NCBI GenBank assembly: GCA_018334055.1
Contig: JAGXSS010000039.1
Span: 1 to 64,000 of the forward strand
Direction: 5' to 3'
Length of the DNA stretch: 64,000 nucleotides
DNA from: Peptococcaceae bacterium
GTDB taxonomy: Bacteria; Bacillota; UBA994
In this document: one piece after another, positions 10,141 to 19,994 of the stretch
How positions within the stretch are numbered: the stretch's first letter is position 1
Layout: each line of letters begins with the position of its first letter
Notes under the pieces: model-generated
Seen by the model: the letters and a program-made list of their open reading frames with translations, nothing else
Told to the model about the DNA's origin: nothing
The model's database searches: none
Made by a program: the position numbers and the translations under genes

Positions 10141-10338
10141 ATGAAGATTACTCGCGACATGGGCATTCAAGACGTCGTCGACACCTATCCCGAGTTGGTC
10201 CCAGTTTTTTTTAAGTATGGCCTCGGTTGCCTTGGTTGTGCCGCTGCCCGCTTTGAAAGTATCGAACAGGGCGCAAATGCCCACGGCATTGACGTCGACC
10301 TGTTGATCAACGACTTGAACAAAGCCTTGGCCCAGTAA
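10141..10338 (+). CDS. DUF1858 domain protein
   Basis: 65 aa, MKITRDMGIQDVVDTYPELVPVFFKYGLGCLGCAAARFESIEQGANAHGIDVDLLINDLN; typical DUF1858 length and Cys motif; SD GGAGG. Confidence 0.85.
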   Translation: MKITRDMGIQDVVDTYPELVPVFFKYGLGCLGCAAARFESIEQGANAHGIDVDLLINDLNKALAQ

Positions 10339-10358
10339 CTGCGGACAAACGACAGCCA

Positions 10359-10391
10359 CAAGGAGGGAGAGCACCATGCTCTCCCTCCTTG
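10359..10391. terminator. Rho-independent terminator
   Basis: CAAGGAGGGAGAGC-ACCAT-GCTCTCCCTCCTTG followed by TCTTTTTTT. Confidence 0.85.
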
Positions 10392-10425
10392 TCTTTTTTT
10401 GGCGCGCATTGACCATCCGGTGGCC

Positions 10426-11370
10426 CTACCGCGTGAGTAGGAAGACGCGCATTCTGCGCCGACCAAATCTGAGTGCTTCCGGCAGGCTTTCGAAAAAGAT
10501 GTCTATTCTATTGCCCCTGATAGCGCTACCGATGTCGGTAGCCAGATACTGCCCGCTCAGGCCGCGCGAGACCTCACAAAGTCCCTCGATATACACCGAA
10601 CTCAGCAGGGGAATGACGCTCCGGTCCACCGCGATATGCCCCACCTGCACCCGCAAACCAGAAAAGGTTATGCCGTACTGGGGGTGGCCGGGCTTCTTAC
10701 CCGTGCTCTCGTACCCGGAGGTATAGGCCGTGGCCGTGACATAGATGACTTTCGAGTAGCGCAGGACATCCCCACCACGAGATAGGGTTCCAACGGTGCC
10801 GTACTCCACCACGCGATCTACCTGCGGTTGCAGTACCTCGGTGCGAACTTGCGTCCGCGAGACCTCCACCCCATTTTCTAAGGTCACTTGGTAGTGGATG
10901 GCCTGCCTACCTTCGCGACCAGCTTGCAACACCCGGGTCACACCGCGGTTGACGCTCGTGTTGGCACGCCGCACTTCGCGAAAGGCCAGACGCTTGTACT
11001 CCACTGCCTCGGTGGTGGTTACGCGCGTCACGGCAATCACCGTCTGCGCCTCGAGCGGAGAATCTAGAGCCGGCTCTACCCGATCTAAATCCCCTAGAGA
11101 AACACCAACCTCGGCCAGCGCTTCGGCCACGCTTACGCCCCGCACCGCCACTCTCTTCTCCTCACCATCCGCCACAATGGTGATCTGCCTGACCTGAAAC
11201 AATGGTTCCGCAATGTCACCCGCAGGGGTCACAGCCCCAGCCGGATTCGCCAGTCGCCAAGACTCACTGCTCGTTTCCACAACTGCACAGCCGACTATTA
11301 GTAACATTGTGGCACCGAGCAGCCCCATGACTAAGAGATTTCTCCCAGTCCAGGTCTGTCTGTTTGCCAT
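10426..11370 (-). CDS. G5 and 3D domain-containing lipoprotein (YabE/RpfB-like cell-wall hydrolase family)
   Basis: Lipobox-like LIVGC after a hydrophobic stretch; DUF348/G5-type repeats; C-terminal 3D domain VTATAYTSGYES...GHIAVDRSVIPLLSSVYIEG...ATDIGSAIRGNRIDIFF. Confidence 0.85.
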   Translation of the reverse strand: MANRQTWTGRNLLVMGLLGATMLLIVGCAVVETSSESWRLANPAGAVTPAGDIAEPLFQVRQITIVADGEEKRVAVRGVSVAEALAEVGVSLGDLDRVEPALDSPLEAQTVIAVTRVTTTEAVEYKRLAFREVRRANTSVNRGVTRVLQAGREGRQAIHYQVTLENGVEVSRTQVRTEVLQPQVDRVVEYGTVGTLSRGGDVLRYSKVIYVTATAYTSGYESTGKKPGHPQYGITFSGLRVQVGHIAVDRSVIPLLSSVYIEGLCEVSRGLSGQYLATDIGSAIRGNRIDIFFESLPEALRFGRRRMRVFLLTR

Positions 11371-11501
11371 TAGCCTACCTCCTTGAGTATTGTTGCATAT
11401 TTTAACGCTAAAAAGCGTGCCCAGAATGCACCTTAGATATACATCTTGGTAACATGCTATGCATGTACCTTAAGAATATGTTCCTAGCCATGGTTTTGAG
11501 T

Positions 11502-11577
11502 TTATCACAACAGGGCCTCTCTTGCCAAGTTTACAGCTTAACAAAAGAAGGGCCACCCCTCAGGTCGCCCTCCTTTT
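11502..11577. repeat. Left copy of 76-bp perfect direct repeat flanking the IS element (long target-site duplication)
   Basis: TTATCACAACAGGGCCTCTCTTGCC...CAGGTCGCCCTCCTTTT identical to 13534-13609. Confidence 0.95.
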
Positions 11578-11727
11578 CGCGACTTTTGCAGCATCCTTAA
11601 AGAGATGAAACCCAGAGACCCTTGCAGGCGCTAGCTTGCAGGGTAAATTTTTGTCAAGTTTTTTGATTAAAACAGTTGCAGATAGTTGGTTTATGTGATA
11701 TAATTTCTTTCATGGGGAGGCGAGGCA

Positions 11728-13452
11728 ATGTATCTGCAGGTGAGTAAAAGCGGTGGGCGTCCTTATCTGTCTATCGTTCACGGTTACCGAGATCCCGTCA
11801 CTAAGAAGGTTAAACATAGGACAATTCAGGCGCTTGGCTATCTCGATGAGCTGACTCAAACTCACCCTGACCCCGTAGCCCATTTTAAAGAAGTCGTAAA
11901 GACCATGAACGAAGCGGCGGCTCTGGAGAAAAAGCCAATCACCCTCAATCTAGACAAAAATGAAACCCTGCCCGAGGGGCAAGGGAACAGAAAGAACCTT
12001 GGCTACGCTGCGCTGAGCAGAATCTACCACAAGCTTGACCTCGCAACTTTCTTCTCTAACCATTCACGTCCGTTTAAGGCGAAGTTCAATACCAATAACA
12101 TCATGAAGTTGCTTGTCTTTTCGAGAATCCTAGCCCCGGCATCCAAGAAAAAGACCTACGAAGAAAAAGAACGCTACTTTGAGAACACGGACTTTTCGCT
12201 AGACGATGTCTATCGCTGTCTCACGCAAATCGTCACGTTTAAGGACAGCCTGCAATTGCATCTACACCGCCAAGTGAAAGAGACTTTCGGGAGAAGCACG
12301 GAATCGGTCTTCTACGACGTCACCAACTACTATTTCGAGATCGACAAGCAAGACGAACTAAAGAGAAAAGGCGTCAGCAAAGAACACCGCCCTGACCCTA
12401 TCGTGCAGATGGGCCTGCTCATGGACACAAACGGCATTCCTATCTCGTATGATCTTTTCCCGGGTAACACCAATGATAGCGAGACCTTGATGCCCGTTTT
12501 AGCTAAGGTGAAAAAGGAATATGAGGTTGGGCGTATCATCGTGGTGGCGGACAAAGGAATTAACACCGCAGACAATATAGCGTTTTACTTGGCACGCGGG
12601 GATGGCTATGTCTTGTCGCAGACCATACGTGGCGGCAGCAAAGAGATTAAGGAGTATGTGCTAAACAGCGAAGGTTATACAGGAGCAGGTGACGGCTACA
12701 AGATTAAGTCTAGGCTCTACCCACGTGAAATTGCCGTAAGCAACGCCCAAGGCAGGAGAACCAAGTTTCGGGTTGATGAGAAACACGTGGTGTTTTACAG
12801 CGCCGACTATGACCGTAAAGCCAAAGCCGACCGTGCCCCAGCTCTCCAAAAAGCCCGCGATCTAGTGAAAAGCCCGTCACGCTACAACAAGGCCACTTCC
12901 TACGGTGCGGCAAAGTACTTGAAGAACCTTGTTTTCGACCCCACGACCGGTGAGATAGTGACCACTAAGCAGAAGCCCTTCTTCGATGAGGACAAGCTGC
13001 GTGAGGAAGAAAAGTTCGACGGATATTACGCTATCGTCACCAGCGAGTGGCAAAAGAGTGCCACAGAGATCGTCGACATCTACCGTGGTTTATGGCGCAT
13101 CGAAGAGGCGTTCAAGGTCACCAAAAGCGACTTAGAAGCACGCCCTGTATATCTATCTCGCCATGACCACATACAGGCACATTTCCTGATCTGTTTCGTC
13201 GCTTTGGTGATCGCCCGTCTGTTAGCGCAAAGCCTAGACAACAAGTATTCAATCGCCAAGATAGTAGAGAGCCTCAACAAAGCTTCCGGCAGTCGGTTAG
13301 AAGAAAATTGGTATGTCTTTGACCACGCCGACGAGATCACCAGAGCTGTTTCCTCGACCCTAGACATAGACCTAAGCCGCAAGTATCTCAGCTTAGGCGA
13401 CATCAAAAAGATTTTAGGGGCCTCGAAAAAGGCCTCGTTCTGCAACAACTAA
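11728..13452 (+). CDS. IS1634 family transposase
   Basis: 574 aa; YLSIVHGYRDPVTKKVKHRTIQALGYLDEL N-terminus, VFYDVTNYYFE, MGLLMDTNGIPISYDLFPGNTNDSETLMPVL, YRGLWRIEEAFKVTKSDLEARPVY (YREK-like). Confidence 0.93.
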   Translation: MYLQVSKSGGRPYLSIVHGYRDPVTKKVKHRTIQALGYLDELTQTHPDPVAHFKEVVKTMNEAAALEKKPITLNLDKNETLPEGQGNRKNLGYAALSRIYHKLDLATFFSNHSRPFKAKFNTNNIMKLLVFSRILAPASKKKTYEEKERYFENTDFSLDDVYRCLTQIVTFKDSLQLHLHRQVKETFGRSTESVFYDVTNYYFEIDKQDELKRKGVSKEHRPDPIVQMGLLMDTNGIPISYDLFPGNTNDSETLMPVLAKVKKEYEVGRIIVVADKGINTADNIAFYLARGDGYVLSQTIRGGSKEIKEYVLNSEGYTGAGDGYKIKSRLYPREIAVSNAQGRRTKFRVDEKHVVFYSADYDRKAKADRAPALQKARDLVKSPSRYNKATSYGAAKYLKNLVFDPTTGEIVTTKQKPFFDEDKLREEEKFDGYYAIVTSEWQKSATEIVDIYRGLWRIEEAFKVTKSDLEARPVYLSRHDHIQAHFLICFVALVIARLLAQSLDNKYSIAKIVESLNKASGSRLEENWYVFDHADEITRAVSSTLDIDLSRKYLSLGDIKKILGASKKASFCNN

Positions 13453-13467
13453 TTGTAGAGCAAAAAA

Positions 13468-13502
13468 GCCGCAAGGTCCTTGCTGCACAAGGACCCTGCG
13501 GC
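13468..13502 (+). terminator. Terminator hairpin inside the IS downstream of the transposase
   Basis: GCCGCAAGGTCCTTG-CTGCA-CAAGGACCCTGCGGC followed by CTAAATTTTT. Confidence 0.7.
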
Positions 13503-13533
13503 CTAAATTTTTGCGGGAACTGCAAAAGTCAGG

Positions 13534-13609
13534 TTATCACAACAGGGCCTCTCTTGCCAAGTTTACAGCTTAACAAAAGAAGGGCCACCCCTCAGGTCGC
13601 CCTCCTTTT
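13534..13609. repeat. Right copy of 76-bp direct repeat; includes terminator-like hairpin just downstream of mgsA
   Basis: Identical to 11502-11577. On the minus strand AGGAGGGCGACC-TGAG-GGGTGGCCCTTCT then TTTTG forms a hairpin after the mgsA stop. Confidence 0.95.
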
Positions 13610-13615
13610 GCTTTC

Positions 13616-13984
13616 CTACCCCGCGGCTAGCGCCGCCAAAAGTATTCTCGCTGTTCCTATATTGGTCGCCAGAGGCACCTGATGCACATCACAGATGCGG
13701 AGCAAGGCGGTTATGTCTGGCTCATGAGGCTGCGCCGTCAACGAATCACGCAAGAATATGACCATCTCTACCGTCTTAGTGGCCACCATGGCACTAATTT
13801 GGGCATCGCCGCCTGCCGGACCGGAGAGAACCCTTTCGATGACCAGTCCCGTACTCTCTATGAGTCTGGTCCCCGTCGTATAAGTGGCCACCAACTGATG
13901 TTTGGCCAAGACCCCGCGGAAGGCATCTGCCAATTTGTGCATTTCTTCTTTTTTCTTGTCATGAGCGATCAGTGCGATGCGCAT
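13616..13984 (-). CDS. mgsA: Methylglyoxal synthase
   Basis: [84 protein letters not shown]. Confidence 0.97.
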   Translation of the reverse strand: MRIALIAHDKKKEEMHKLADAFRGVLAKHQLVATYTTGTRLIESTGLVIERVLSGPAGGDAQISAMVATKTVEMVIFLRDSLTAQPHEPDITALLRICDVHQVPLATNIGTARILLAALAAG

Positions 13985-14006
13985 CTTTATTCCCCCTTTT
14001 TGTCGC

Positions 14007-15167
14007 TTAAAATTTTTCTTCGTTCTCGACGCTGTCTATGTAGGGATCAATTGTCACCCGCCCATTAACTGACTTGGCGGTGATAGTGAGCCAGTGTTCA
14101 AATTCTCCTTGGCGCACTGCCACTAGACTTTTGTTAGCAGGAGGCAAAGCTCCTCCCCGCTCTATTTTGACCTCATGATGCGGCAAATTACACATTACGC
14201 GCCCATGGACAATGCTCGCTATGCACCTAGTGCCTAGGGTGCCGCTCTCGCCAAGACAAACCTTGATGCGGCCATTGACCGTATGCAAGTTCCACGCTCC
14301 CTCCTCCGGCGTCTGACAGATAATGGTCAGCCCACCGTTCACCGCACTTCCGGTGATTTCGGCAGCCGAACCCACCAGCAAAATCCTCCCATTGGTGGAG
14401 CTAAGATGGACGGCCTCGGCGTCGCTATGTATCTCAACTCTACCATTGGTGGTAGTCACCCGGACACTCCCGAGAGTGAGCGGGCCGATTCTGACACTGC
14501 CGTTAGTGGAGCTTAGGTCTAAATCACACTGTTTTTCTTTGGGCCACAGCAGGCGAAAATGCACAATGCTCCGCTGCCCAAATACTTGCTTGGCTGTTAT
14601 GTGGAGAGCATGATCCCCACTTTCCACGGAGTACAGTCTCATTGCCCGCTCTCGCGCTTCTTCGCGGTCCTTGGCATGAACACACTTCTCCACCTCAAGA
14701 TGCCAGGAGGCATCGGGAGAGGGCGCGATTTCGATTTTGCCGTTTACTCCACTGATAATTACTTTGGTCGCCGCGCCTTCTGCCACGCGGCCCGACAGAT
14801 TTTCCTGCCAGGAAAAGTTGGGTTGTCCCAAGCCATCGAACAGGTTGCCGATCACTCCCCATACACCACCAGCATTACGGCTCTCCTGGACCACTTCCCT
14901 AGCCTCATGGAGATGCTCACGTAGCAATTCCTTAGTGCCCTGTAGCTGAGCTCGTAGTCTTTCCTTGGTCTCACGCGCGACCACTTTAGCCCGTAACCGA
15001 GCACTGCGCTCCATATCCTTGGCCTTGGAGTTACCGAGACTGTCCCGCTCCGGAGATGGGGCCCTTTCGGCATGCTCGCCGAGGGCTTTGATGAGATTGG
15101 CTGCGTCGCCAGCGGTAATCTTGCCATCACTGAGCATCTGTAAGACAATCTTTGTTTCCTCACTCAT
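14007..15167 (-). CDS. DUF4097-type beta-repeat protein with SHOCT-like N-terminus (LiaX/YvlB-like)
   Basis: N-term [29 protein letters not shown]; repeated NGxVxI / SSTNGRI / VNGRIKV strands. Confidence 0.75.
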   Translation of the reverse strand: MSEETKIVLQMLSDGKITAGDAANLIKALGEHAERAPSPERDSLGNSKAKDMERSARLRAKVVARETKERLRAQLQGTKELLREHLHEAREVVQESRNAGGVWGVIGNLFDGLGQPNFSWQENLSGRVAEGAATKVIISGVNGKIEIAPSPDASWHLEVEKCVHAKDREEARERAMRLYSVESGDHALHITAKQVFGQRSIVHFRLLWPKEKQCDLDLSSTNGSVRIGPLTLGSVRVTTTNGRVEIHSDAEAVHLSSTNGRILLVGSAAEITGSAVNGGLTIICQTPEEGAWNLHTVNGRIKVCLGESGTLGTRCIASIVHGRVMCNLPHHEVKIERGGALPPANKSLVAVRQGEFEHWLTITAKSVNGRVTIDPYIDSVENEEKF

Positions 15168-15269
15168 ATAGACACCTCCTTGTTTAGGTAAAGCTTATAT
15201 CCAATAAAGTGTAATGTCAACATTAATGAATACTAGACCTTAATCCATTTTGTCCATTGTCCCCGAAGC

Positions 15270-15297
15270 ACAAAGGAGACCTTGCGGTCTCCTTTGT
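15270..15297. terminator. Bidirectional terminator
   Basis: ACAAAGGAGACC-TTGC-GGTCTCCTTTGT. Confidence 0.75.
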
Positions 15298-15314
15298 TTA
15301 TGGGCATGTAGGCA

Positions 15315-15485
15315 CTACTCAGGTTTTGGAGCGTCAACCGGACAGACGGCAGCACACGCTCCACAGTCGATACATTTCTCCGGATGTATAACGTAGATCG
15401 GGCCTTCAGCTATTGCTTCGGTAGGACATTCTGGCAAGCAGGCTCCACAGGCGAAGCACTCCTCAGAAATTTTATAAGTCATCAT
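15315..15485 (-). CDS. 4Fe-4S ferredoxin (2x[4Fe-4S])
   Basis: MMTYKISEECFACGACLPECPTEAIAEGPIYVIHPEKCIDCGACAAVCPVDAPKPE; SD GGAGGGGG. Confidence 0.93.
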   Translation of the reverse strand: MMTYKISEECFACGACLPECPTEAIAEGPIYVIHPEKCIDCGACAAVCPVDAPKPE

Positions 15486-15560
15486 TGCACCCCCCTCCGC
15501 GCACCATACAAGCATTTTATCACTTACTCTCGTCGCGTCCAATGCCTTGGGCTAATTTGG

Positions 15561-16067
15561 CTACGCCCCGAGAAGTTTAATTAGCAGATGTGCCGCTACC
15601 GTGGCATCACCTAGCGCTCGGTGCCTGCCGGCAACTAAACCCAGATGCTCGCACAAGGTCTCCAGGCGGTAATTTGGCAAGCCCCGGAACCCCTGACGGG
15701 CCAGGGCAACCGTGTCCACCAGAGGCAATGGAGGAAACGCGTGGTTAGCACGAGCAAACTCGGCCTTGAGAAACCCATGGTCAAACCGCACATTGTGAGC
15801 GACAAAGACCGTCCCCGCCAAATTTGTACTGATAATCTGGGCCACCTCGGCAAAGGTGGGGGCGCCGGCGACCATCGCATCAGTGATGCCGGTCATCTGC
15901 TGGATAAAGGCCGGGATAGGACGACCTGGATTCACTAAAGTGGCATAGGTTCGTAAAATTTTGTCGGCCTGCACATGCACAATGGCCACTTCCGTCACTC
16001 GATCGCGCTCCGCTGATAGCCCTGTGGTTTCTACATCAACTACCGAAAAGATGCTATCTCTATCCAT
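15561..16067 (-). CDS. DnaQ-like 3'-5' exonuclease
   Basis: VVDVETTGLSAERDRVTEVAIV (ExoI DxE), VFVAHNVRFDHGFLKAEF, HRALGDATVAAHLL. Confidence 0.9.
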   Translation of the reverse strand: MDRDSIFSVVDVETTGLSAERDRVTEVAIVHVQADKILRTYATLVNPGRPIPAFIQQMTGITDAMVAGAPTFAEVAQIISTNLAGTVFVAHNVRFDHGFLKAEFARANHAFPPLPLVDTVALARQGFRGLPNYRLETLCEHLGLVAGRHRALGDATVAAHLLIKLLGA

Positions 16068-17617
16068 TACTCCTGCCCATCCGGATGCCGGCGCAAGTCA
16101 AACCCGGCTCGCAAATTATGCTCAGCTACGCGCACGCTCAGCGTCAAGAGATTGCGTAAAAATGCGCTTTCTTCAGGCGGTTGTCCAGCGCTGAGAGCTC
16201 GAGAAATCTCCTTCAGGGTCCGAGCTCCGGCGGTCTTTCCCCGGCGGCGCAAAAACTCCACCGTGAAATCGAGGCGGCGGACTATCTCCCCAAGACGTGG
16301 CGCAAATAAAGCGGCGGTGAATCGGCTAAGAATGTCTTCGGCGGCTCGCTTCTTGCCCTTGACAGTGCGAAAGCGCTGATTAACCTGAAGAATTTCCTCC
16401 GCTGCATCATAGACCAACGAATCTTCCTCGTACCACTCGGCTAATTCTTCCATGGTCAGCACCTCGGCGACCTCGGGCATTTCTTCATCAACGGCCTCGC
16501 CCTCGCTCGGAAACTCATAGGTCTTGGGCGTCATCGGGAATGGTTCGAATACCTGGTTCCAAAATGCCCACTGCGGCGGCAGCAAATTGCTTCCCTGTCG
16601 GTTGCGGTGCAAGGCGTCACGCACAAGGTCACTGGCATAGGCTAAATCGCCCGCTACGGCAGGGTATTTATCCTGTAAGGCCGTAAGCATCGTCCCGCAC
16701 TCCTTGCGGCTGAGGTCGACTGAGCCATAACAGTCCTTAATGCCTTCGTCTAGACTCAAGAGAAAGCTAACCGCCATGAGCCGCCCCCGTTGGCCCTTCA
16801 TAAAACGCGCCACCCAGACAAGGCGACAGCCCTTACCGTCTAGGCCCGTCACTAAGACTTGAAAAACGGCACCGAGCTTGTTTTGGGGGAAAGGTTGCGC
16901 CTGCACCCCTTTAAAGGTCAACCGGCGAGCCTCTCTCTCGACTAATTTGCGCAAGAAAGGTTCTTGCACGGTGTCGCCTAGCCCCCGGAGTGCCCCTAAG
17001 GCTACCGGGGTAGCTAAGGACCCTAGTCCCCGCACTGCTTCTGATGCCAGTACCTCATCGTCGCCACGTGCTAAGGCCTCCAGTAGCGGCACCACTCTCG
17101 GATCAGCCGTCATGACAAGGTCTTGGATATAGGCGAACTGCATCTCCGGCAAGACCGCGGCGAAGTCTTCCAGCACATTGCCAAGTATGCTAGGTTTTAA
17201 CTGCAACTCGTCTAGCAGGTGCTGCAGCGACTCCTCGGCCAACTTGTTGGCATCTTGAAAATATGTCGGGCTCATGAGTTCACTGACGTCTAAGCCGGTG
17301 GCCGTAAGATAGCGCAGGATTTGCATCTTGGCCACGTCGCTAACCTTCGGTTGATGCATGAGCAACAAACACTGGTCCACCACGAGGTCGGCGTCAAGTT
17401 TGAGCAGGAACGCCGCGGCCATGGAGGCTATTTTTTGGTCCTTGGTTTCTGCCAGGACTCTTAGGGCACCGAGCTCCACATGATTGCCCAAGCCTGCCAA
17501 GCGGTCCAGACTTTTTTCAATATCTGAGGATGTATACTTGCCACATCCTAGCTCTATGAGGCGATTCCTGACCACGTGCTGGATGGCCAAACGATAATCT
17601 ACAGTCCTGATGCGCAC
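16067..17617 (-). CDS. HEAT-repeat-like hypothetical protein
   Basis: 516 aa with alpha-solenoid-like repeats (SMAAAFLLKLDADLVVDQ, ALARGDDEVLASEAVRGLGSLATPVALGALRGLGD). Confidence 0.55.
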   Translation of the reverse strand: MRIRTVDYRLAIQHVVRNRLIELGCGKYTSSDIEKSLDRLAGLGNHVELGALRVLAETKDQKIASMAAAFLLKLDADLVVDQCLLLMHQPKVSDVAKMQILRYLTATGLDVSELMSPTYFQDANKLAEESLQHLLDELQLKPSILGNVLEDFAAVLPEMQFAYIQDLVMTADPRVVPLLEALARGDDEVLASEAVRGLGSLATPVALGALRGLGDTVQEPFLRKLVEREARRLTFKGVQAQPFPQNKLGAVFQVLVTGLDGKGCRLVWVARFMKGQRGRLMAVSFLLSLDEGIKDCYGSVDLSRKECGTMLTALQDKYPAVAGDLAYASDLVRDALHRNRQGSNLLPPQWAFWNQVFEPFPMTPKTYEFPSEGEAVDEEMPEVAEVLTMEELAEWYEEDSLVYDAAEEILQVNQRFRTVKGKKRAAEDILSRFTAALFAPRLGEIVRRLDFTVEFLRRRGKTAGARTLKEISRALSAGQPPEESAFLRNLLTLSVRVAEHNLRAGFDLRRHPDGQE

Positions 17618-17771
17618 AAGCTTACCCCCCTAACCTCACCACCGAGGCATAATCCTTTATCTATATTCGTTTGCCGCGGGTCATAATCCTTTCACCCTAA
17701 TCCACTCAGCAGTGTTATTGTCTTTTAATGCGACATAAGCTTTTATACAAGGCGCGAGAGGAGGCGGGGTA

Positions 17772-18557
17772 GTGCTCATTGTCATTAGGCGGCGCCTCTG
17801 GTTGCGATGGTTCGCCACATTGATGGCTATGGTCTTGGCTTGGCAAATATTGGATACAGCTCACCCTGGTTGGGCAGCGCGGAGCATGGCCACGGTAGCC
17901 AATATTAACCGCTTGCTTCCCATCTACAGCGTGGAGCGAGAGGACAAGGTCGTCGCTCTTTCCTTTGATGCCGCCTGGGGAGCAGACCATACAGATGAAC
18001 TACTCGCCATATTAAAGCGGGAAAACGTGAGGGCAACGTTTTTTCTTGTCGGTTTCTGGATTGAGAAATTCCCCGAGTTGGCCTATAAAATCGCCCAGGC
18101 TGGCCATGAAATAGGCAATCACAGTTCCACTCATCCCCATATGTCCACACTCACTGCCGAGCAAATCGTTACCGAAATCAAGCACACTCATGCCCTCATC
18201 GAAGAAACTACCGGTCAAACAGCACAACTATTCCGACCCCCATTCGGGGACTATAACAACCTCCTGATTACTACTCTAACTGCCCTTGGGTACTACACCA
18301 TCCAGTGGAGTATCGATTCCTTAGACTGGCAGCGACAGGCCACCGCGCAAAGTATCTATGAGCGAGTCACTTCGCGCATCCAAAGTGGTGACATTGTCCT
18401 CTTCCACAACAATGCCCCCTACACCAGAGAAGCCCTCCTGCCTATTATTATCACTCTGAAGCGAGAAGGATACGCTTTTGTTCCCATCAGTGAATTGCTG
18501 CTTAGGGAAGATTCGTACATCGACAAAGCCACCGGCAGGCAAAGAAGGAAGAGATAA
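17772..18557 (+). CDS. Polysaccharide deacetylase (PdaB-like)
   Basis: KVVALSFDAAWGADHTDELLAILKRENVRATFFLVGFWIE, AGHEIGNHSSTHPHMSTLT, LFRPPFGDYNN, YYTIQWSIDSLDW NodB motifs. Confidence 0.9.
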   Translation: MLIVIRRRLWLRWFATLMAMVLAWQILDTAHPGWAARSMATVANINRLLPIYSVEREDKVVALSFDAAWGADHTDELLAILKRENVRATFFLVGFWIEKFPELAYKIAQAGHEIGNHSSTHPHMSTLTAEQIVTEIKHTHALIEETTGQTAQLFRPPFGDYNNLLITTLTALGYYTIQWSIDSLDWQRQATAQSIYERVTSRIQSGDIVLFHNNAPYTREALLPIIITLKREGYAFVPISELLLREDSYIDKATGRQRRKR

Positions 18558-18559
18558 AA

Positions 18560-19708
18560 TCAGACTACTGAAGGTTCATAGAAGAGATCGCCGCGGGCAA
18601 ATCTCCCCAAGTCCATTTTCTCAATGGGCAGGGAAGCAGGGAGACCCAAGATGGCCTCGGCCAAAAGCACCCCGGTCATGGGAGCGAGCATAAAACCATG
18701 TCCGCTAAAGCCTGTGGCTAAGAATAAGCCCTCTACCCCGGGAACCCCACCTAAGATGGGGGTGCGGTCGGGGGTCATTTCGTAAAGACCAGACCATTGG
18801 CGCACCACACGCACACCGCGCAAGGGCGGCAGAAGCCGGGTGATTTTCTGCGCCATCTCCTCAAGGAACTGCCATGAAGCGCGCTGGTTGAATCCCGCTA
18901 CCTCGCTGGGGTCGCCGAGCCCCATGATAAAGCTGCCATGCGGAGTTTGCTGGCAGTAGAGATGGTGGTGGAAGGACATGACCATGGGTCCCTGCATGGG
19001 CGCCACAGGCTCCGTCACCAAAATTTGGTGCCTTTCTGGACGAACCGGTATCTCCACCCCCGCCATGGCGCTTAGCTGGCCGGACCAGGCCCCGCCGGCA
19101 TTGACCACAGTCTTTGTGGCGACAGGGCCCCGCGTGGTCTCCACCCCTACTATCTGTCCGTTGCTCCGGCGAATGGCGGTAACTTCCGTAAAGGTTTGTA
19201 TCTCCACCCCGAGGCGCCGGGCCGCCAAAGCATAGGCATCGGTGACATGGAAGGGGTTGCAATGCCCATCGGTGGCATTATATGTTGCCCCCACTAAGCC
19301 CTCGGTATTGAGGTGCGGCACGATTTCTTTGGCTTCCTCCGGGGTGCACAGTCTAACCCCTAGGCCGTGTTGTTGTTGCAAAGCCACATTCTTCTGAAAT
19401 TGCTCCCAACCCACCTCAGTATAGGCTAAAAGGAGGTAACCCCCCTGTTTAAATTCTATATCTCCGTCATACTCTAAGTCGCGATTCATACTCTCAAACA
19501 TTTTGACACTAGGGATAGACATGCGCAAGTTCATCTCGGTGCCCCACTGCTGCCTCACCCCGGCCCCGCAACGCCCGGTCGCCCCGCTGGCTAGATAGTC
19601 GCGCTCCACCACGAGGACGTCCCGGCAACCTTGCTTGGCAAGATGATAGGCAATAGCCACTCCGATGACCCCGCCGCCAATAATTACTACCTCGGCGCTC
19701 TTACGCAT
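18560..19708 (-). CDS. FAD-dependent oxidoreductase, DAO family (sarcosine oxidase beta / HcnC-like subunit)
   Basis: EVVIIGGGVIGVAIAYHLAKQGCRDVLVVERDYLASGATGRCGAGVRQQW; C-terminal GLFLATGFSGHGFMLAPMTG. Confidence 0.88.
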   Translation of the reverse strand: MRKSAEVVIIGGGVIGVAIAYHLAKQGCRDVLVVERDYLASGATGRCGAGVRQQWGTEMNLRMSIPSVKMFESMNRDLEYDGDIEFKQGGYLLLAYTEVGWEQFQKNVALQQQHGLGVRLCTPEEAKEIVPHLNTEGLVGATYNATDGHCNPFHVTDAYALAARRLGVEIQTFTEVTAIRRSNGQIVGVETTRGPVATKTVVNAGGAWSGQLSAMAGVEIPVRPERHQILVTEPVAPMQGPMVMSFHHHLYCQQTPHGSFIMGLGDPSEVAGFNQRASWQFLEEMAQKITRLLPPLRGVRVVRQWSGLYEMTPDRTPILGGVPGVEGLFLATGFSGHGFMLAPMTGVLLAEAILGLPASLPIEKMDLGRFARGDLFYEPSVV

Positions 19709-19994
19709 CTTTCTCTGCCTCCTCGCTGCCATCGGCGATAGCTCCGAGCGTAATGGGCATGGCGGGAGGCCTGATGACCCCGATGCTCTGGCTCTTCATG
19801 GGCACACCACTTGCCTGCAACTCCCTTTGCACCAAGGGGCGGCAGGTGCGCCCCTGGCAGGGTCCCATTCCTAGGCGGCTGATGCGTCGCAGTTCATCTA
19901 AAGTCCGATACCCTTTTTCTATCAGGACGCGCACATCGCTCAGGGTCAAGTCTTCGCAACGGCAGATGATAATTTGCTTATCTAGTGATGTCAT
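19701..19994 (-). CDS. BFD-like [2Fe-2S] protein
   Basis: IIICRCEDLTLSDVRVLIEKGYRTLDELRRISRLGMGPCQGRTCRPLVQREL (CxC..GxCQGxxC). Confidence 0.85.
   Translation of the reverse strand: MTSLDKQIIICRCEDLTLSDVRVLIEKGYRTLDELRRISRLGMGPCQGRTCRPLVQRELQASGVPMKSQSIGVIRPPAMPITLGAIADGSEEAEKDA

Larger units (their letters stand above)
11578..13533 (+). mobile_element. Complete IS1634-family insertion sequence, 1956 bp
   Basis: Terminal inverted repeats CGCGACTTTTGCAG (11578-11591) and CTGCAAAAGTCAGG (13520-13533), 12/14 matching; single transposase ORF; bounded by identical 76-bp direct repeats. Confidence 0.93.

Noticed and set aside
12458-12475. TTTTCCCGGGTAAC as a second Noc-binding-like site
   Set aside because: Several mismatches to the palindrome and located inside the transposase coding sequence of the IS.
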